Of a DNA stretch of 62,545 bases, positions 53,592-62,545 are shown one piece after another. The notes below the pieces were generated by a model, which saw nothing but the letters and a program-made list of their open reading frames with translations, ran no database searches and was not told the DNA's origin. Source of the DNA: Bacillota bacterium (lineage in GTDB: Bacteria; Bacillota; Clostridia; DSM-8532); NCBI GenBank assembly GCA_022702935.2, contig JAKIML020000057.1:1-62545 (forward strand), given 5' to 3'. The position numbers were made by a program, and so were the translations under genes. Each line of letters opens with the position of its first letter. The first letter of the stretch is position 1.

Positions 53592-54320
53592 ATGAATATT
53601 GCAGTATGTGATGATGAAAAGGTCTTTGTGGATCTTTTTTCAAGTTACATAAAAGACTGTGTCGCGACTCTTGATGACAATAATGATGAATTCTCGATAG
53701 AGTCCTTTTACTCTGGCGAACAGCTTCTGGAGGCCTATAATCAGGGGAAGCATTACGATCTTCTTTTTCTTGATATAAAGATGAAATCTATCAGCGGTTT
53801 TGAGGCAGCCAAGGTCATCCGGGAGAGCGACAGCAAGGTCATCATAGTCTTTATCACTTCTTTGGGAGACTATATTTTAAACAGCTTTGAATTCAAGCCG
53901 TTTTGGTTCCTTATTAAACCTGTCAATGAGGACAAGTTCAAACATGTCTTGCTTAAAGCCATTGCTGAGATAAAAGGCAATAAGACGGGCGAATACTCTT
54001 TTTTTTCAAGGGAGATTGGGCTTGTCAGTCTGCCTCTGAACAGGATTTATTACCTGGAGAGTATTCTGCGCAGAGTCAATATCTATACAAGCAATCAGCA
54101 GTATTCGTGCTATGCCAGTTTAACCGCAGAAGAGCAAAAGCTTAAGAAGTATGACTTTGTCAGGATACATAAGGGCTTTTTGGTGAATATGGCTCAAATC
54201 CAAAGAATCAATAGGCTGAATGTGGTCCTGAAGAACGGTGTTGTCCTACCCTTAAGCGAACATAGGTACAAGACGGTCTATGATAGTTTTACAAGCTATC
54301 TTGCGAGGTGTTCAATATGA
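53592..54320 (+). CDS. LytTR-family response regulator (AgrA-like)
   Basis: 242 residues. Receiver with D7-D8 and phospho-acceptor D61 (L-L-F-L-D-I-K-M), K in L-I-K-P-V; LytTR DNA-binding domain from about 140 (Y-Y-L-E-S, then V-R-I-H-K-G-F-L-V-N-M). LytTR proteins bind paired ~9-bp direct repeats, matching those at 52264-52300. ATG 53592 has CGGGAG upstream; the open frame begins at 53478. It overlaps the kinase start (ATGA). Confidence 0.92.
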   Translation: MNIAVCDDEKVFVDLFSSYIKDCVATLDDNNDEFSIESFYSGEQLLEAYNQGKHYDLLFLDIKMKSISGFEAAKVIRESDSKVIIVFITSLGDYILNSFEFKPFWFLIKPVNEDKFKHVLLKAIAEIKGNKTGEYSFFSREIGLVSLPLNRIYYLESILRRVNIYTSNQQYSCYASLTAEEQKLKKYDFVRIHKGFLVNMAQIQRINRLNVVLKNGVVLPLSEHRYKTVYDSFTSYLARCSI

Positions 54321-55633
54321 TGCACAACATTAGCTGGGTTTTGGTTGAAGCAGGAACATCCACTTTTGAGATTATTCTTCTGTTTACCTATCTTAACGGG
54401 TTCCTGCCTTCAAAGGAGGTTGCCAGGTACAAGAAGATCATTGCATTTTTTGCAGCGGCTATTATTCAGATTTTAGTCAGCGTATACTTTTACAACGAAC
54501 CCAATGTGCTCATCATTAACTACTGTACTCTGGCCATATGCTGCGCACTGCTTCTTTACACGGGAAAGCCGCTCTATCGCATTTTTTCCGGGGTTCTTCT
54601 GGTTGCCGTTCTCGTTGTGGTTGAGCTGATTGCTATCTGCATTATTGTAATGATTCTCAATATTGAATTGCCCCAGGTTCAGGGAGAGCCCTCCTTTAAG
54701 CTGATAGCCGTCATGATCAAGAATATTCTGTCCTTCGCGCTGATCAAGCTCATTACCAATTTCAGAAAATCCAATCTCCGTGAAACCGGACGTGCCTATT
54801 TCGCATTGCTCATGATTGTTCCGCTGATTTGTCTTATCATCTCCCTGCTCATTTTGGAGCTTGTAATTCCCAACGGACCCGATGATATGACCATGGTTCT
54901 TATTGCCTGCCTGGGCCTCATGTATGTCAATGCCGTGGTCTTTACCATCTTCGAGAGCCTCCTTCAGGAGCTTGATAAAACTTACACCTATAAACTCATT
55001 GAAAAACAGTTGGAGCTTCAGCTTAACCATTATAATAAGCTGGCTGAAAACAGAGCCATCCTGTCTGAAACCATTCATGATTTTAAGAATCATCTCAACT
55101 GTATTTACAATCTGTACAAATACAATAACCACGATGAGCTTGGCCGCTATCTGGAGAGCCTGGTCAATGTCTCTGACTCAGAAAAGGTCATCGATACCGG
55201 CAACCCGGTTATCGATGCCCTCTTAAATGACAAGTACAACCTGGCCCGCAAGCTGGGCATAGAATTCAAAAAGGAGCTGAATCTTCCATCCAACCTCAAA
55301 ATTGCCCCAGCCGATATCTGTGTGGTTTTGGGCAACTCACTGGACAATGCCATTGAGGCTTGCAAACGCATCAGGAATCCTGTTTTCCGCCGCGAAATAA
55401 CGCTCTCCATGGCCTATTACAATTCGTATCTGGTTATTGTGGTGGTCAATACCATTGACCAGAAGCCCGAGAAGGAAGGAAGATTCTTCCGTTCCTCGAA
55501 GCCCAATCCCGAACTCCATGGCCTGGGCTTGCAAAGTATTGAACGAACCGTCAAAAAATATGACGGCAATATGGTCTTTGATTACGACGACCCAGGACTG
55601 TTCAAGCTTCAAATTGTCCTTTCCACGGCCTAA
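54317..55633 (+). CDS. GHKL sensor histidine kinase (AgrC-like)
   Basis: 438 residues. About seven hydrophobic segments in residues 5-213, then the kinase core: phospho-acceptor His254 (T-I-H-D-F-K-N-H-L), N-box L-G-N-S-L-D-N-A-I-E-A and G-box G-L-G-L-Q-S. This is the AgrC architecture that detects the cyclic peptide. The order B-D-A-C differs from B-D-C-A in Staphylococcus. ATG 54317 has GAGGTG upstream. It converges with the ATPase gene three bases away. Confidence 0.92.
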   Translation: MMHNISWVLVEAGTSTFEIILLFTYLNGFLPSKEVARYKKIIAFFAAAIIQILVSVYFYNEPNVLIINYCTLAICCALLLYTGKPLYRIFSGVLLVAVLVVVELIAICIIVMILNIELPQVQGEPSFKLIAVMIKNILSFALIKLITNFRKSNLRETGRAYFALLMIVPLICLIISLLILELVIPNGPDDMTMVLIACLGLMYVNAVVFTIFESLLQELDKTYTYKLIEKQLELQLNHYNKLAENRAILSETIHDFKNHLNCIYNLYKYNNHDELGRYLESLVNVSDSEKVIDTGNPVIDALLNDKYNLARKLGIEFKKELNLPSNLKIAPADICVVLGNSLDNAIEACKRIRNPVFRREITLSMAYYNSYLVIVVVNTIDQKPEKEGRFFRSSKPNPELHGLGLQSIERTVKKYDGNMVFDYDDPGLFKLQIVLSTA

Positions 55634-55636
55634 ATA

Positions 55637-56749
55637 TCAGAGCGTGTCTGGGGCTGCCATTGACAGAATACGTTCCAGAAGCTGTGTTCTTAAGTCTGTG
55701 AGCCCTTCAAAATCCATATTCCCGATATAATTCTTTTCGAGCTCATCATGGGTGGCCTTGGCATCGGCAATACAGTCGATGGCCCTTTGAAGCAGGGCCT
55801 CAGTATAGAGCCGGTTAAAGCCAAGCTGTTTCCCATGCTTATCAATATAGTCCATATTATAAAATTCGTTGATGAAATAGGTTGAGCACTTCTCATTGTT
55901 CATATCACTGATATCATGATATTCATTGGCAGTGACCACCGAGACCTTCAGTTCGGGAATGACCATGTGCTCAATCCTTTTGGGATCCATGGGACAGAAG
56001 TAGGTCTCGATATCGAAGCCCCTTAACAAGGCTTCACTTTTCAAGGCCTCCAGAATATTCCGCGTATTGGTTCCGCTGGGCGCACTCAGACGGATAATCT
56101 GCTGGGTGGCGCATATGCTGTCCAAGAAGTCCGAGAAGCCTCTGGGGGTGAGGGCGCTTGCAAACAGGCAGCGCTGCTTTCCGGGAACCCTGGCCGGCAA
56201 GCCCCGGCCCAGAATCAGTTCAATGAGATCATGGGAGAACAGAGCCTCACGGCCTTTGTCCAGGGCCTGCTCATAAATGCTTTCAGTGTCCTCCTTCAGT
56301 GCGGAAGCTGCCCTTAAATAACGGTAAGCCGTGGCAAAGTGGCCCTTGATTTTCTGATTGAGGGCAATTATCTTCTCTCTTGACTGGTCAAATCCCTCCT
56401 GACTCCAAAATTGGCCCAGGTTCACGATCTCCTCTACAGCGCCGGGATAAAGAGGGTCCACCATATGGGGGGAGGTGCCGTCAATGATGGAGACCTTAAG
56501 CTCGGGAATGACAAGCCCGTCCAGGCTGTTGTTGTCGCTGGAACAGTGCATGAATTCCACATTAAACCCCTTTTTAACCAGTTCAAGACCCACCTTGCGC
56601 ATGAGGGTACTCTTGCCGGTGCCCGGTCCTCCTTTGAGAATAAAGACCCTTCGTGCCTCGCTGCTGGGCAGGATATGGGCGTAATAGCTGAAAAAACCAC
56701 CGGGGGTATTCCCGCCCGGATACATATGCCGGATATTACCTTCTGGCAT
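55637..56749 (-). CDS. PRK06851-type P-loop ATPase
   Basis: 370 residues, two similar halves. The first half has a clear Walker A G-G-P-G-T-G-K-S-T (about 41-49) and V-I-P-E-L-K-V-S-I-I-D-G-T-S-P-H; the second repeats V-I-P-E-L-K-V-S-V but its P-loop is S-A-P-S-G-T-N-T-R, without the GKS/T. So only one half likely binds ATP. Function is unknown. ATG 56749 follows GAGGT; GTG 56755 is too near it. Divergent from purL. Confidence 0.78.
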   Translation of the reverse strand: MPEGNIRHMYPGGNTPGGFFSYYAHILPSSEARRVFILKGGPGTGKSTLMRKVGLELVKKGFNVEFMHCSSDNNSLDGLVIPELKVSIIDGTSPHMVDPLYPGAVEEIVNLGQFWSQEGFDQSREKIIALNQKIKGHFATAYRYLRAASALKEDTESIYEQALDKGREALFSHDLIELILGRGLPARVPGKQRCLFASALTPRGFSDFLDSICATQQIIRLSAPSGTNTRNILEALKSEALLRGFDIETYFCPMDPKRIEHMVIPELKVSVVTANEYHDISDMNNEKCSTYFINEFYNMDYIDKHGKQLGFNRLYTEALLQRAIDCIADAKATHDELEKNYIGNMDFEGLTDLRTQLLERILSMAAPDTL

Positions 56750-56970
56750 GCACACTACCTCGATCTCAAAAATACATGCCTTATATTTTATTCGGTTTTA
56801 TATACTGATAGACCCGAAGGTTGCGCATTGTTAAAGTTGACGAGGGTTGCTTCCAGGGCCTGACAATCTCTTGTAAGTTTAAAGCTTTTTTTTATATTAC
56901 CAATCCATTATAATAAGGAAGTCAGGTGACTTGTTTCAACAAAATATTTAAAATAAGGATGGAGCTCCAA

Positions 56971-59900
56971 ATGGCCGTTAGAAGGGTATACGTCGAGAAG
57001 AAGCCGGGATTTGATGTAGAGGCTTCCAAGCTTTTTACGGAAATCAAAGAGAATCTCATGATTGAGACGCTTACTAAGGTCAGAATTCTGCAACGCTATG
57101 ATGTTGAGGGGATTACTGACGACGACTATGAGAAAGCAAAAACCATGGTGTTTTCCGAACCACCGGTGGACTATGTCTATGAAGAGGAATTGCCGGTTGA
57201 GGAAAATGAGCGGCTAATCGCCATCGAATATCTTCCGGGCCAATATGACCAGAGAGCGGATTCAGCGGCCCAATGCATTCAGATTATCACCCACGGTGAG
57301 CGCCCCGACATTCGCGTTGCCAGAATCATTGTTCTTTCGGGGAATATCTCCCAGCAGGATTATGAAAAAATCCTGAACTTCCTGATAAACCCCGTCGAGA
57401 CCAGGCAAGCTTCCCTGGAGAAGCCCCAAACCCTGGTTCAATCCTATCCCGTTCCCCCCGATGTTGCGAAAATAGAAGGATTTACCCGTTTATCTCAGGA
57501 ACAGCTCAAAGCGTTCATGGATCAGATGGGCTTTGCCATGTCCATGGATGACTTAAGCTTTTGTCAGGAGTATTTCAGGGACCTGGAGGAAAGGGACCCC
57601 ACCCTGACCGAGCTTCGCATGATTGATACCTACTGGTCCGATCATTGCCGCCATACCACCTTCCTCACTGAGATTGAGGAGGCCCGGTTCAGTGACAATG
57701 CCGTCGGGCAGAAGATAAAGAGTGTATTTGATGAATACCTTGCTACACGGAAAAAGGTCTATGGTGACAGGGACAAGGACGTCTGTCTGATGGATATTGC
57801 CACCCTGGCCATGAAATACCTTAAATCCACGGGCGACTTGGACAACCTGGACGAGTCTGACGAGATCAATGCCTGCAGTATTGTGGTCAATGCCATGGTG
57901 GACGGTCGCGTGGAGGAATGGCTGGTCATGTTCAAGAACGAGACCCATAACCATCCTACTGAGATTGAACCCTTTGGCGGCGCCGCCACCTGTCTGGGCG
58001 GGGCCATTCGAGATCCCCTTTCAGGCCGTTCCTATGTCTACCAGGCCATGCGTGTAACCGGAAGCGCTGATCCAAGAGTGCCCTTAAGCGAGACCCTGCC
58101 GGGTAAACTGCCCCAGCGGGTCATTACCACAACCGCTGCCCATGGCTATAGCTCCTATGGCAATCAGGTGGGGCTTTCTACGGGAATGGTGGCCGAGATC
58201 TACCATCCCGACTATGTGGCCAAGAGAATGGAAATTGGTGCTGTGGTGGGCGCTGCACCGCGTATTAACGTGGTCAGAAAGACCCCCGAGGCCGGGGATA
58301 TTGTCATTCTTCTGGGCGGACGCACGGGCCGGGACGGCTGCGGCGGTGCCACCGGTTCCTCCAAGGAGCACACCGAGGAATCCCTGACCCAATGCGGGGC
58401 CGAGGTTCAAAAGGGTAATGCTCCCACCGAAAGAAAGATCCAGCGGCTGTTCAGAAAGGCCGAAGTCACGCGAATGATCAAACGCTGCAATGACTTTGGG
58501 GCCGGCGGTGTTTCGGTGGCCATCGGCGAACTGGCTGACGGGCTGGACATTAACCTGGATGCCGTACCCAAGAAGTATGAAGGTCTTGACGGCACCGAGC
58601 TGGCCATCTCCGAATCCCAGGAGAGAATGGCCGTTGTGGTGGCGCCTGAGAATGTTCAAAGATTTATTGATGAGGCGCGCAAGGAGAACCTGGAGGCCAC
58701 CAAGGTGGCTGTGGTCACCGATACGGGCCGACTGAGAATGAGCTGGCGCGGAAAGACCATTGTAAACTTAAGCCGTGACTTTATCAATACCAACGGTGTT
58801 AAGCAGAGCATGCCCGTAGAGGTGTCCGGGGCTGACCTGAAAAACAGTCCCTTGACCACAATAGCATCCGAACTGGAAACCTTGCGCTTCAATCAGAAAG
58901 AAGCTTGGATAAAGAATCTGGAAAGACTGAATGTATGCAATCAGAAGGGGCTTGTTGAGCGCTTTGACAGCACAATTGGCGGGGGCACCGTTCAAATGCC
59001 CTTTGGCGGCAAGCATCAGTTGACCCCTGCCGAGGGTATGGCGGCCAAGCTGCCGGTGGAAAGCGGTCAGACCACAACGGGAACCGTGATGACCTATGGC
59101 TATAATCCCGAGATTGCCAAGTGGAGCCCCTTCCACGGCGCGATCTATGCCATTGTGGAATCCCTGGCCCGCCTGGTGGCTATGGGCGGGGACTATAAAA
59201 AGGCCCGGTTGACACTGCAGGAGTATTTTGAAAAGCCTGCCAAGGACCCGAGAAGATGGGGCAAGCCCCTGTCAGCGCTGTTGGGTGCCTTCCATACCCA
59301 GTTGAAGCTCAAGGTGCCGGCCATTGGCGGTAAGGACAGCATGTCGGGAACCTTCAAGGATCTCCATGTCCCACCCACACTGGTGTCCTTTGCATTAGCT
59401 CCCGTGGACGTGACCACATTAGTTTCCCCCGAGTTTAAGAAACCGGGAAGCTCCCTGGCCTTGTTGACGGTCAGGAAGGATGACTTGATGCTTCCCGACT
59501 TTGACCATATGGCCCAAACCTATTCAAGACTCACCCGGCTTATTGAAGAGAAGAAGATTCTCTCAGCCTCCTCCTTGAAGGTGGGCGGTCTGGCCGAGGC
59601 CCTCTGCAAAATGGCCTTTGGCAACGGCCTTGGCGCAAGACTGGAGAGTCTTGACTTTGAGCGTTTGTTTGGCCTGGACTATGGGGCCATTCTTGTGGAG
59701 GTGCCCCAGGGCCTGAAACTTGACGAGCTGTTTGAGGGCCTCGATTACAGCCTGGTGGGCGAGGTTCTGGATGAACCCTTCATCAGGACAGCGACCCTGA
59801 CCCTTTCTTTGGATGAGCTTTTGAAGGCTTGGCAGAGCACCCTTGAAAAGATCTTCCCCACCAAGACCCAGGACGGCACCCATCCGGTTGATGCCGTGAC

Positions 59901-60741
59901 CTATAACAAGGGGACCGTGATAAAGCGGAAGACGCCTTATGCGCGGCCCAGGGTCTTTATCCCCGTGTTCCCGGGCACCAATTGCGAATACGATGTTAAG
60001 CGCAAGTTTGAGGAGGCCGGGGCCCAGACCGATGTCTTTGTCATGAACAACCTTACCGCCCGTGAAATCGACGAATCAGTTCAGGAGATGAAAAAGCGCA
60101 TTGATGAAAGTCAGATCATCATGATTCCTGGCGGCTTCAGTGCGGGGGATGAGCCTGAGGGCTCGGGCAAGTTCATTGCCACCGTCTTCCGAAATGCCTA
60201 TCTCTCCGAGGCTATCATGAATCTGCTTAAGAATCGTGACGGCCTGATGCTTGGCATATGCAACGGCTTCCAGGCCCTGGTCAAGCTTGGGCTTCTGCCC
60301 TATGGCGAAATAAGGCCATTGGATGAAACCTGCCCCACCCTGACCTTTAATTCCATCGGCCGCCATGTGTCCAGCCTGTTCCATACCCGTGTGGCTTCCA
60401 ATCTCTCACCCTGGCTGGCCAAAGCCAAGGTGGGCGATGTACATACCATTGCCATTTCCCATGGCGAGGGCCGGTTCGTAGCCAGCGAGGAGATGCTCAA
60501 GGAGCTTATGGCCTCGGGGCAGATTGCCACCCAGTATGTGAATCTGGAGGGGCAGCCCACCATGGATAACCGATATAACCCCAACGGCTCGGTACTGGCC
60601 ATAGAGGGCATTACCAGCAAGGACGGCCGAATCTTTGGAAAGATGGGCCATGACGAGCGATATACACGAAATACCTTCATGAATGTTCCCGGAAATAAGG
60701 ACCAGAAGATCTTTGAGGCAGGAGTTGAGTATTTCCTTTGA
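56971..60741 (+). CDS. purL: phosphoribosylformylglycinamidine synthase, single-chain
   Basis: 1256 residues. Converts FGAR + glutamine + ATP to FGAM in purine synthesis. N-terminal PurS-like part, two AIR-synthase-like halves (Y-W-S-D-H-C-R-H-T-T; H-N-H-P-T-E-I-E-P-F-G-G-A) and a C-terminal glutaminase with Cys1097 (L-G-I-C-N-G-F-Q) and H-G-E-G-R-F. It replaces the separate PurS/PurQ/PurL of Bacillus. No other pur gene is nearby. ATG 56971 has GGATGGAG upstream; the frame is open to 56926. A TTGTAA-16-TATATT (56871-56898) may be its promoter. Confidence 0.95.
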   Translation: MAVRRVYVEKKPGFDVEASKLFTEIKENLMIETLTKVRILQRYDVEGITDDDYEKAKTMVFSEPPVDYVYEEELPVEENERLIAIEYLPGQYDQRADSAAQCIQIITHGERPDIRVARIIVLSGNISQQDYEKILNFLINPVETRQASLEKPQTLVQSYPVPPDVAKIEGFTRLSQEQLKAFMDQMGFAMSMDDLSFCQEYFRDLEERDPTLTELRMIDTYWSDHCRHTTFLTEIEEARFSDNAVGQKIKSVFDEYLATRKKVYGDRDKDVCLMDIATLAMKYLKSTGDLDNLDESDEINACSIVVNAMVDGRVEEWLVMFKNETHNHPTEIEPFGGAATCLGGAIRDPLSGRSYVYQAMRVTGSADPRVPLSETLPGKLPQRVITTTAAHGYSSYGNQVGLSTGMVAEIYHPDYVAKRMEIGAVVGAAPRINVVRKTPEAGDIVILLGGRTGRDGCGGATGSSKEHTEESLTQCGAEVQKGNAPTERKIQRLFRKAEVTRMIKRCNDFGAGGVSVAIGELADGLDINLDAVPKKYEGLDGTELAISESQERMAVVVAPENVQRFIDEARKENLEATKVAVVTDTGRLRMSWRGKTIVNLSRDFINTNGVKQSMPVEVSGADLKNSPLTTIASELETLRFNQKEAWIKNLERLNVCNQKGLVERFDSTIGGGTVQMPFGGKHQLTPAEGMAAKLPVESGQTTTGTVMTYGYNPEIAKWSPFHGAIYAIVESLARLVAMGGDYKKARLTLQEYFEKPAKDPRRWGKPLSALLGAFHTQLKLKVPAIGGKDSMSGTFKDLHVPPTLVSFALAPVDVTTLVSPEFKKPGSSLALLTVRKDDLMLPDFDHMAQTYSRLTRLIEEKKILSASSLKVGGLAEALCKMAFGNGLGARLESLDFERLFGLDYGAILVEVPQGLKLDELFEGLDYSLVGEVLDEPFIRTATLTLSLDELLKAWQSTLEKIFPTKTQDGTHPVDAVTYNKGTVIKRKTPYARPRVFIPVFPGTNCEYDVKRKFEEAGAQTDVFVMNNLTAREIDESVQEMKKRIDESQIIMIPGGFSAGDEPEGSGKFIATVFRNAYLSEAIMNLLKNRDGLMLGICNGFQALVKLGLLPYGEIRPLDETCPTLTFNSIGRHVSSLFHTRVASNLSPWLAKAKVGDVHTIAISHGEGRFVASEEMLKELMASGQIATQYVNLEGQPTMDNRYNPNGSVLAIEGITSKDGRIFGKMGHDERYTRNTFMNVPGNKDQKIFEAGVEYFL

Positions 60742-61958
60742 TAAGTTCTAACAATCGAGATGTGCAGCATAAAGTGAAGAGGAAAAAAAGCTCATGGATG
60801 CATTTAGAAAGGGGAAGCATCGGGGTGGCGGTATCCGCCCTGGGCCTGGCCTGTCTGCTGGGCACAGGCTTCCTCTTAAATGCCAGAGGATTCATGAACC
60901 CTGTGTTAATACCCCAACATCCGGCCTCTGAGGCGGCGCGCCAGGCTTCGACAGCAGCCCTGGGGCTTTCCGGCGTACCGTCTCCGGTTGCAGCCGCTGC
61001 GGCTTCATCGGCGAGCCAGACCCAAAAGGCCAATATTGTCAATCCCTATGTGAAATACACCTACGAACAGATGATGGAGGAGAGCCAAAAGCTGGCGGAG
61101 CGGTATCCGGACCTTATCAGCCTGGACAGCATCGGAAGTTCTGTAGAAGGCCGAGATCTTCTGCTCATCAAGCTGGGCAAGGGCGACAAGAAGATCATCC
61201 TTTGCGGAACCCATCATGCCCGGGAATATATCACCAGCTCCTATCTGATGAAGATGACCGAGGAGTACGCCAAGGCCTATACGGGCTCGGGCACCTTTGG
61301 AAAGTATAATGTGAGAACCCTTCTTAACAAGGTGACACTCTATATTGTGCCCATGGTCAATCCTGACGGGGTGAATCTGGTCAACAACGGTATCAAGACC
61401 GTCTCAGATCCTGAGGCTGTGTCGGCCATGGCCATGGTCAAATCCACCTATCGGGAATGGAAGGCCAATATTAACGGGGTTGATTTGAATCGTCAATACC
61501 CCGCCCATTGGGAAGAGAAGTACGACAATATCGGCAAGCCCGCCTCCGAGAACTATAAGGGCACCGATGCAGCCACCGAGCCTGAGGTTCAGGCCATGAT
61601 GAAGCTGAGCCGGGACAACGATTTTATCCTGGCCGCCTCCTTCCACACCAAGGGCAATGTGATTTACTGGGCTGACAGGGGAACCGTAAAAAAGATAAAG
61701 GGCGTGGAGGCCATGGCAAAGCGCTTGTCCTCATTAACCGGATTTAAACGCATGCCCATCTCCGAGAAACCCTCGGTTTACGGAGCAGGGTATGAGAACT
61801 GGTTCAGGCTCGAGTTCCTGCGCCCGGCCTTCTGTATTGAGCTGACCCCATATAATAATACCGATGTGCCCCATGACGACAAGAAGTTTGATTCCCTGGT
61901 CTGGAAGAATGCCAAATACATTGGCCTTTTCCTGGCCGATGAGGCTTTAAAACGATAG
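60738..61958 (+). CDS. membrane-anchored M14 zinc carboxypeptidase
   Basis: 406 residues. A membrane segment (about 26-48) with basic residues before it is followed by an Ala/Ser/Pro-rich linker and the M14 domain. H160-A-R-E163 (zinc ligands), the second His in S-F-H-T-K-G and the catalytic Glu in C-I-E-L-T-P are present. It likely trims peptides or cell-wall peptide stems outside the membrane. The longest start is TTG 60738, overlapping the purL stop (TTGA); ATG 60798 would lose 20 residues and neither has a strong ribosome binding site. Confidence 0.88.
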   Translation: MISSNNRDVQHKVKRKKSSWMHLERGSIGVAVSALGLACLLGTGFLLNARGFMNPVLIPQHPASEAARQASTAALGLSGVPSPVAAAAASSASQTQKANIVNPYVKYTYEQMMEESQKLAERYPDLISLDSIGSSVEGRDLLLIKLGKGDKKIILCGTHHAREYITSSYLMKMTEEYAKAYTGSGTFGKYNVRTLLNKVTLYIVPMVNPDGVNLVNNGIKTVSDPEAVSAMAMVKSTYREWKANINGVDLNRQYPAHWEEKYDNIGKPASENYKGTDAATEPEVQAMMKLSRDNDFILAASFHTKGNVIYWADRGTVKKIKGVEAMAKRLSSLTGFKRMPISEKPSVYGAGYENWFRLEFLRPAFCIELTPYNNTDVPHDDKKFDSLVWKNAKYIGLFLADEALKR

Positions 61959-62063
61959 GCTATAAACCGACCTCTAATTTATAAAAGCTTCAGTCCCGAT
62001 TTGGGGGTGAAGTTTACTCTTCTTATAGTGTATTAGAACTGTTTTATTTCAGTTATTAATTAT

Positions 62064-62110
62064 ATGCTCCAATCATCTGTATTATCCAAGACTGATGATT
62101 GGAGCATTTC
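62064..62110 (+). terminator. terminator after the carboxypeptidase gene
   Basis: ATGCTCCAATCATC (62064-62077) and GATGATTGGAGCAT (62094-62107) form a perfect 14-bp stem; only a short T run follows. It lies about 105 bases after the stop. Confidence 0.6.
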
Positions 62111-62491
62111 CTGAAGTTAATATCACTCTATTAATTCCATCTTGCTCTATTGCGACAGCACAAACTGATAGGACTGTGAATATTGTAGTGATGATTCGTG
62201 GCTATAAATCCGACTATGGAATTTCTATAGATTGAAGTTGGCACGTGGATACAGATGATTAATAATGAAATTTTTCAAATATTCTCGCACATCTTTTAGT
62301 CTCAAGCATTGGTACAAGTGGTTTTTGACGAGGGGTTGACGTTTTTCCTCACAAGTGGTCTTCTCATACCCTTATTAACATGAACATACAATTTGGAATC
62401 TTAGGTAATCGGTTGGTTTTAGTGGGGTATTTTGCTCAATCTCCATAATTAATAGTAAGTCTGGACCCTGAGCTCCTAGAACGATTGATGA
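62108..62491. other. gene-poor AT-rich stretch at the right end
   Basis: I see no convincing gene here. ACAAGTGGT occurs twice (about 62319 and 62353). On the minus strand a short frame is open from the window edge to a stop near 62378, but it resembles no family I know. Composition looks unlike the coding regions to the left, as in a degraded or mobile-element flank. Confidence 0.4.
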
Positions 62492-62545
62492 TGTTAGTGC
62501 TACTCTAAAATTGTACCATATACCGGTAAAAAAATAGGCCACCTT
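62492..62545. mobile_element. possible terminus of an IS21-like element cut by the window edge
   Basis: From 62492 the sequence begins TGTTAGTGCTACTCTAAAAT, followed by a second degenerate copy of a TA...TAAAA...CCA-type unit (62521-62545, ending GGCCACC). IS21-family elements often begin with TGTTA and carry such repeated transposase-binding units inside the end. The transposase genes would lie outside the window. This is pattern memory only. Confidence 0.3.

Noticed and set aside
1-62545. CRISPR arrays, tRNA or rRNA genes
   Set aside because: No regularly spaced repeats, cloverleaf-like sequences or rRNA signature stretches were seen on either strand.

Overview
The window looks like chromosomal DNA from a spore-forming member of the Firmicutes, class Clostridia. 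The evidence is a contiguous S10-spc-alpha ribosomal super-operon with Gram-positive features (zinc-binding S14, infA and rpmJ inside the cluster, ecf transporter genes after rplQ), spmA/spmB spore maturation genes, an AbrB-type regulator and an agr-type peptide signalling locus. Strong AAGGAGG-like ribosome binding sites and frequent TTG starts fit this. I cannot name the species. No rRNA, tRNA, CRISPR array or intact mobile element is visible.

Layout. Positions 1-2700 hold a small membrane protein, a PfkB-family sugar kinase and a zinc alcohol/polyol dehydrogenase. Positions 2.7-19.6 kb are the ribosomal block: rpsJ-rplC-rplD-rplW-rplB-rpsS-rplV-rpsC-rplP-rpmC-rpsQ-rplN-rplX-rplE-rpsN-rpsH-rplF-rplR-rpsE-rpmD-rplO-secY, then adk-map-KOW protein-infA-rpmJ, then rpsM-rpsK-rpsD-rpoA-rplQ. 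A fused EcfA1-EcfA2 ATPase and ecfT follow (19.7-22.3 kb). truA, which often follows ecfT directly, lies 4 kb further on, behind a radical SAM protein, a small ORF, a DUF421 protein, an acetyltransferase and a ROK glucokinase. rpoB-rpoC (27.7-35.0 kb) comes next, without rplKAJL before it or rpsL-rpsG-fusA-tuf after it.

Positions 35-43.6 kb are mixed housekeeping and accessory genes: an aldo-keto reductase, a cysteine-rich protein, a DUF402 gene translationally coupled to a cytoplasmic BMP-type protein with a ParB-like N-terminus, a phosphoesterase, hom-hisI-hisE, abrB and spmAB. Positions 43.7-48.3 kb encode an SsuABC/NMT1-type ABC importer and a purine permease. Positions 48.4-52.2 kb hold a two-component system next to a membrane-anchored HtrA protease, an arrangement like CssRS-HtrA. 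Positions 52.2-55.6 kb form an agr-like quorum-sensing locus (agrB-agrD, then a LytTR response regulator and a GHKL histidine kinase). A P-loop ATPase, a single-chain purL and a membrane-anchored M14 carboxypeptidase follow. The last ~0.6 kb is gene-poor and may end inside the terminus of an IS21-like element.

The most interesting signals are (1) a 16-bp perfect direct repeat with 21-bp periodicity upstream of agrB, which has the geometry of a LytTR/AgrA operator, followed by a 16-bp perfect hairpin; (2) the DUF402 plus ParB-like/BMP fusion pair; (3) structured leaders in front of rpsJ and rpsM that could carry ribosomal-protein autoregulation; (4) lineage-specific insertions in L22 and L17 and a fused ECF ATPase.
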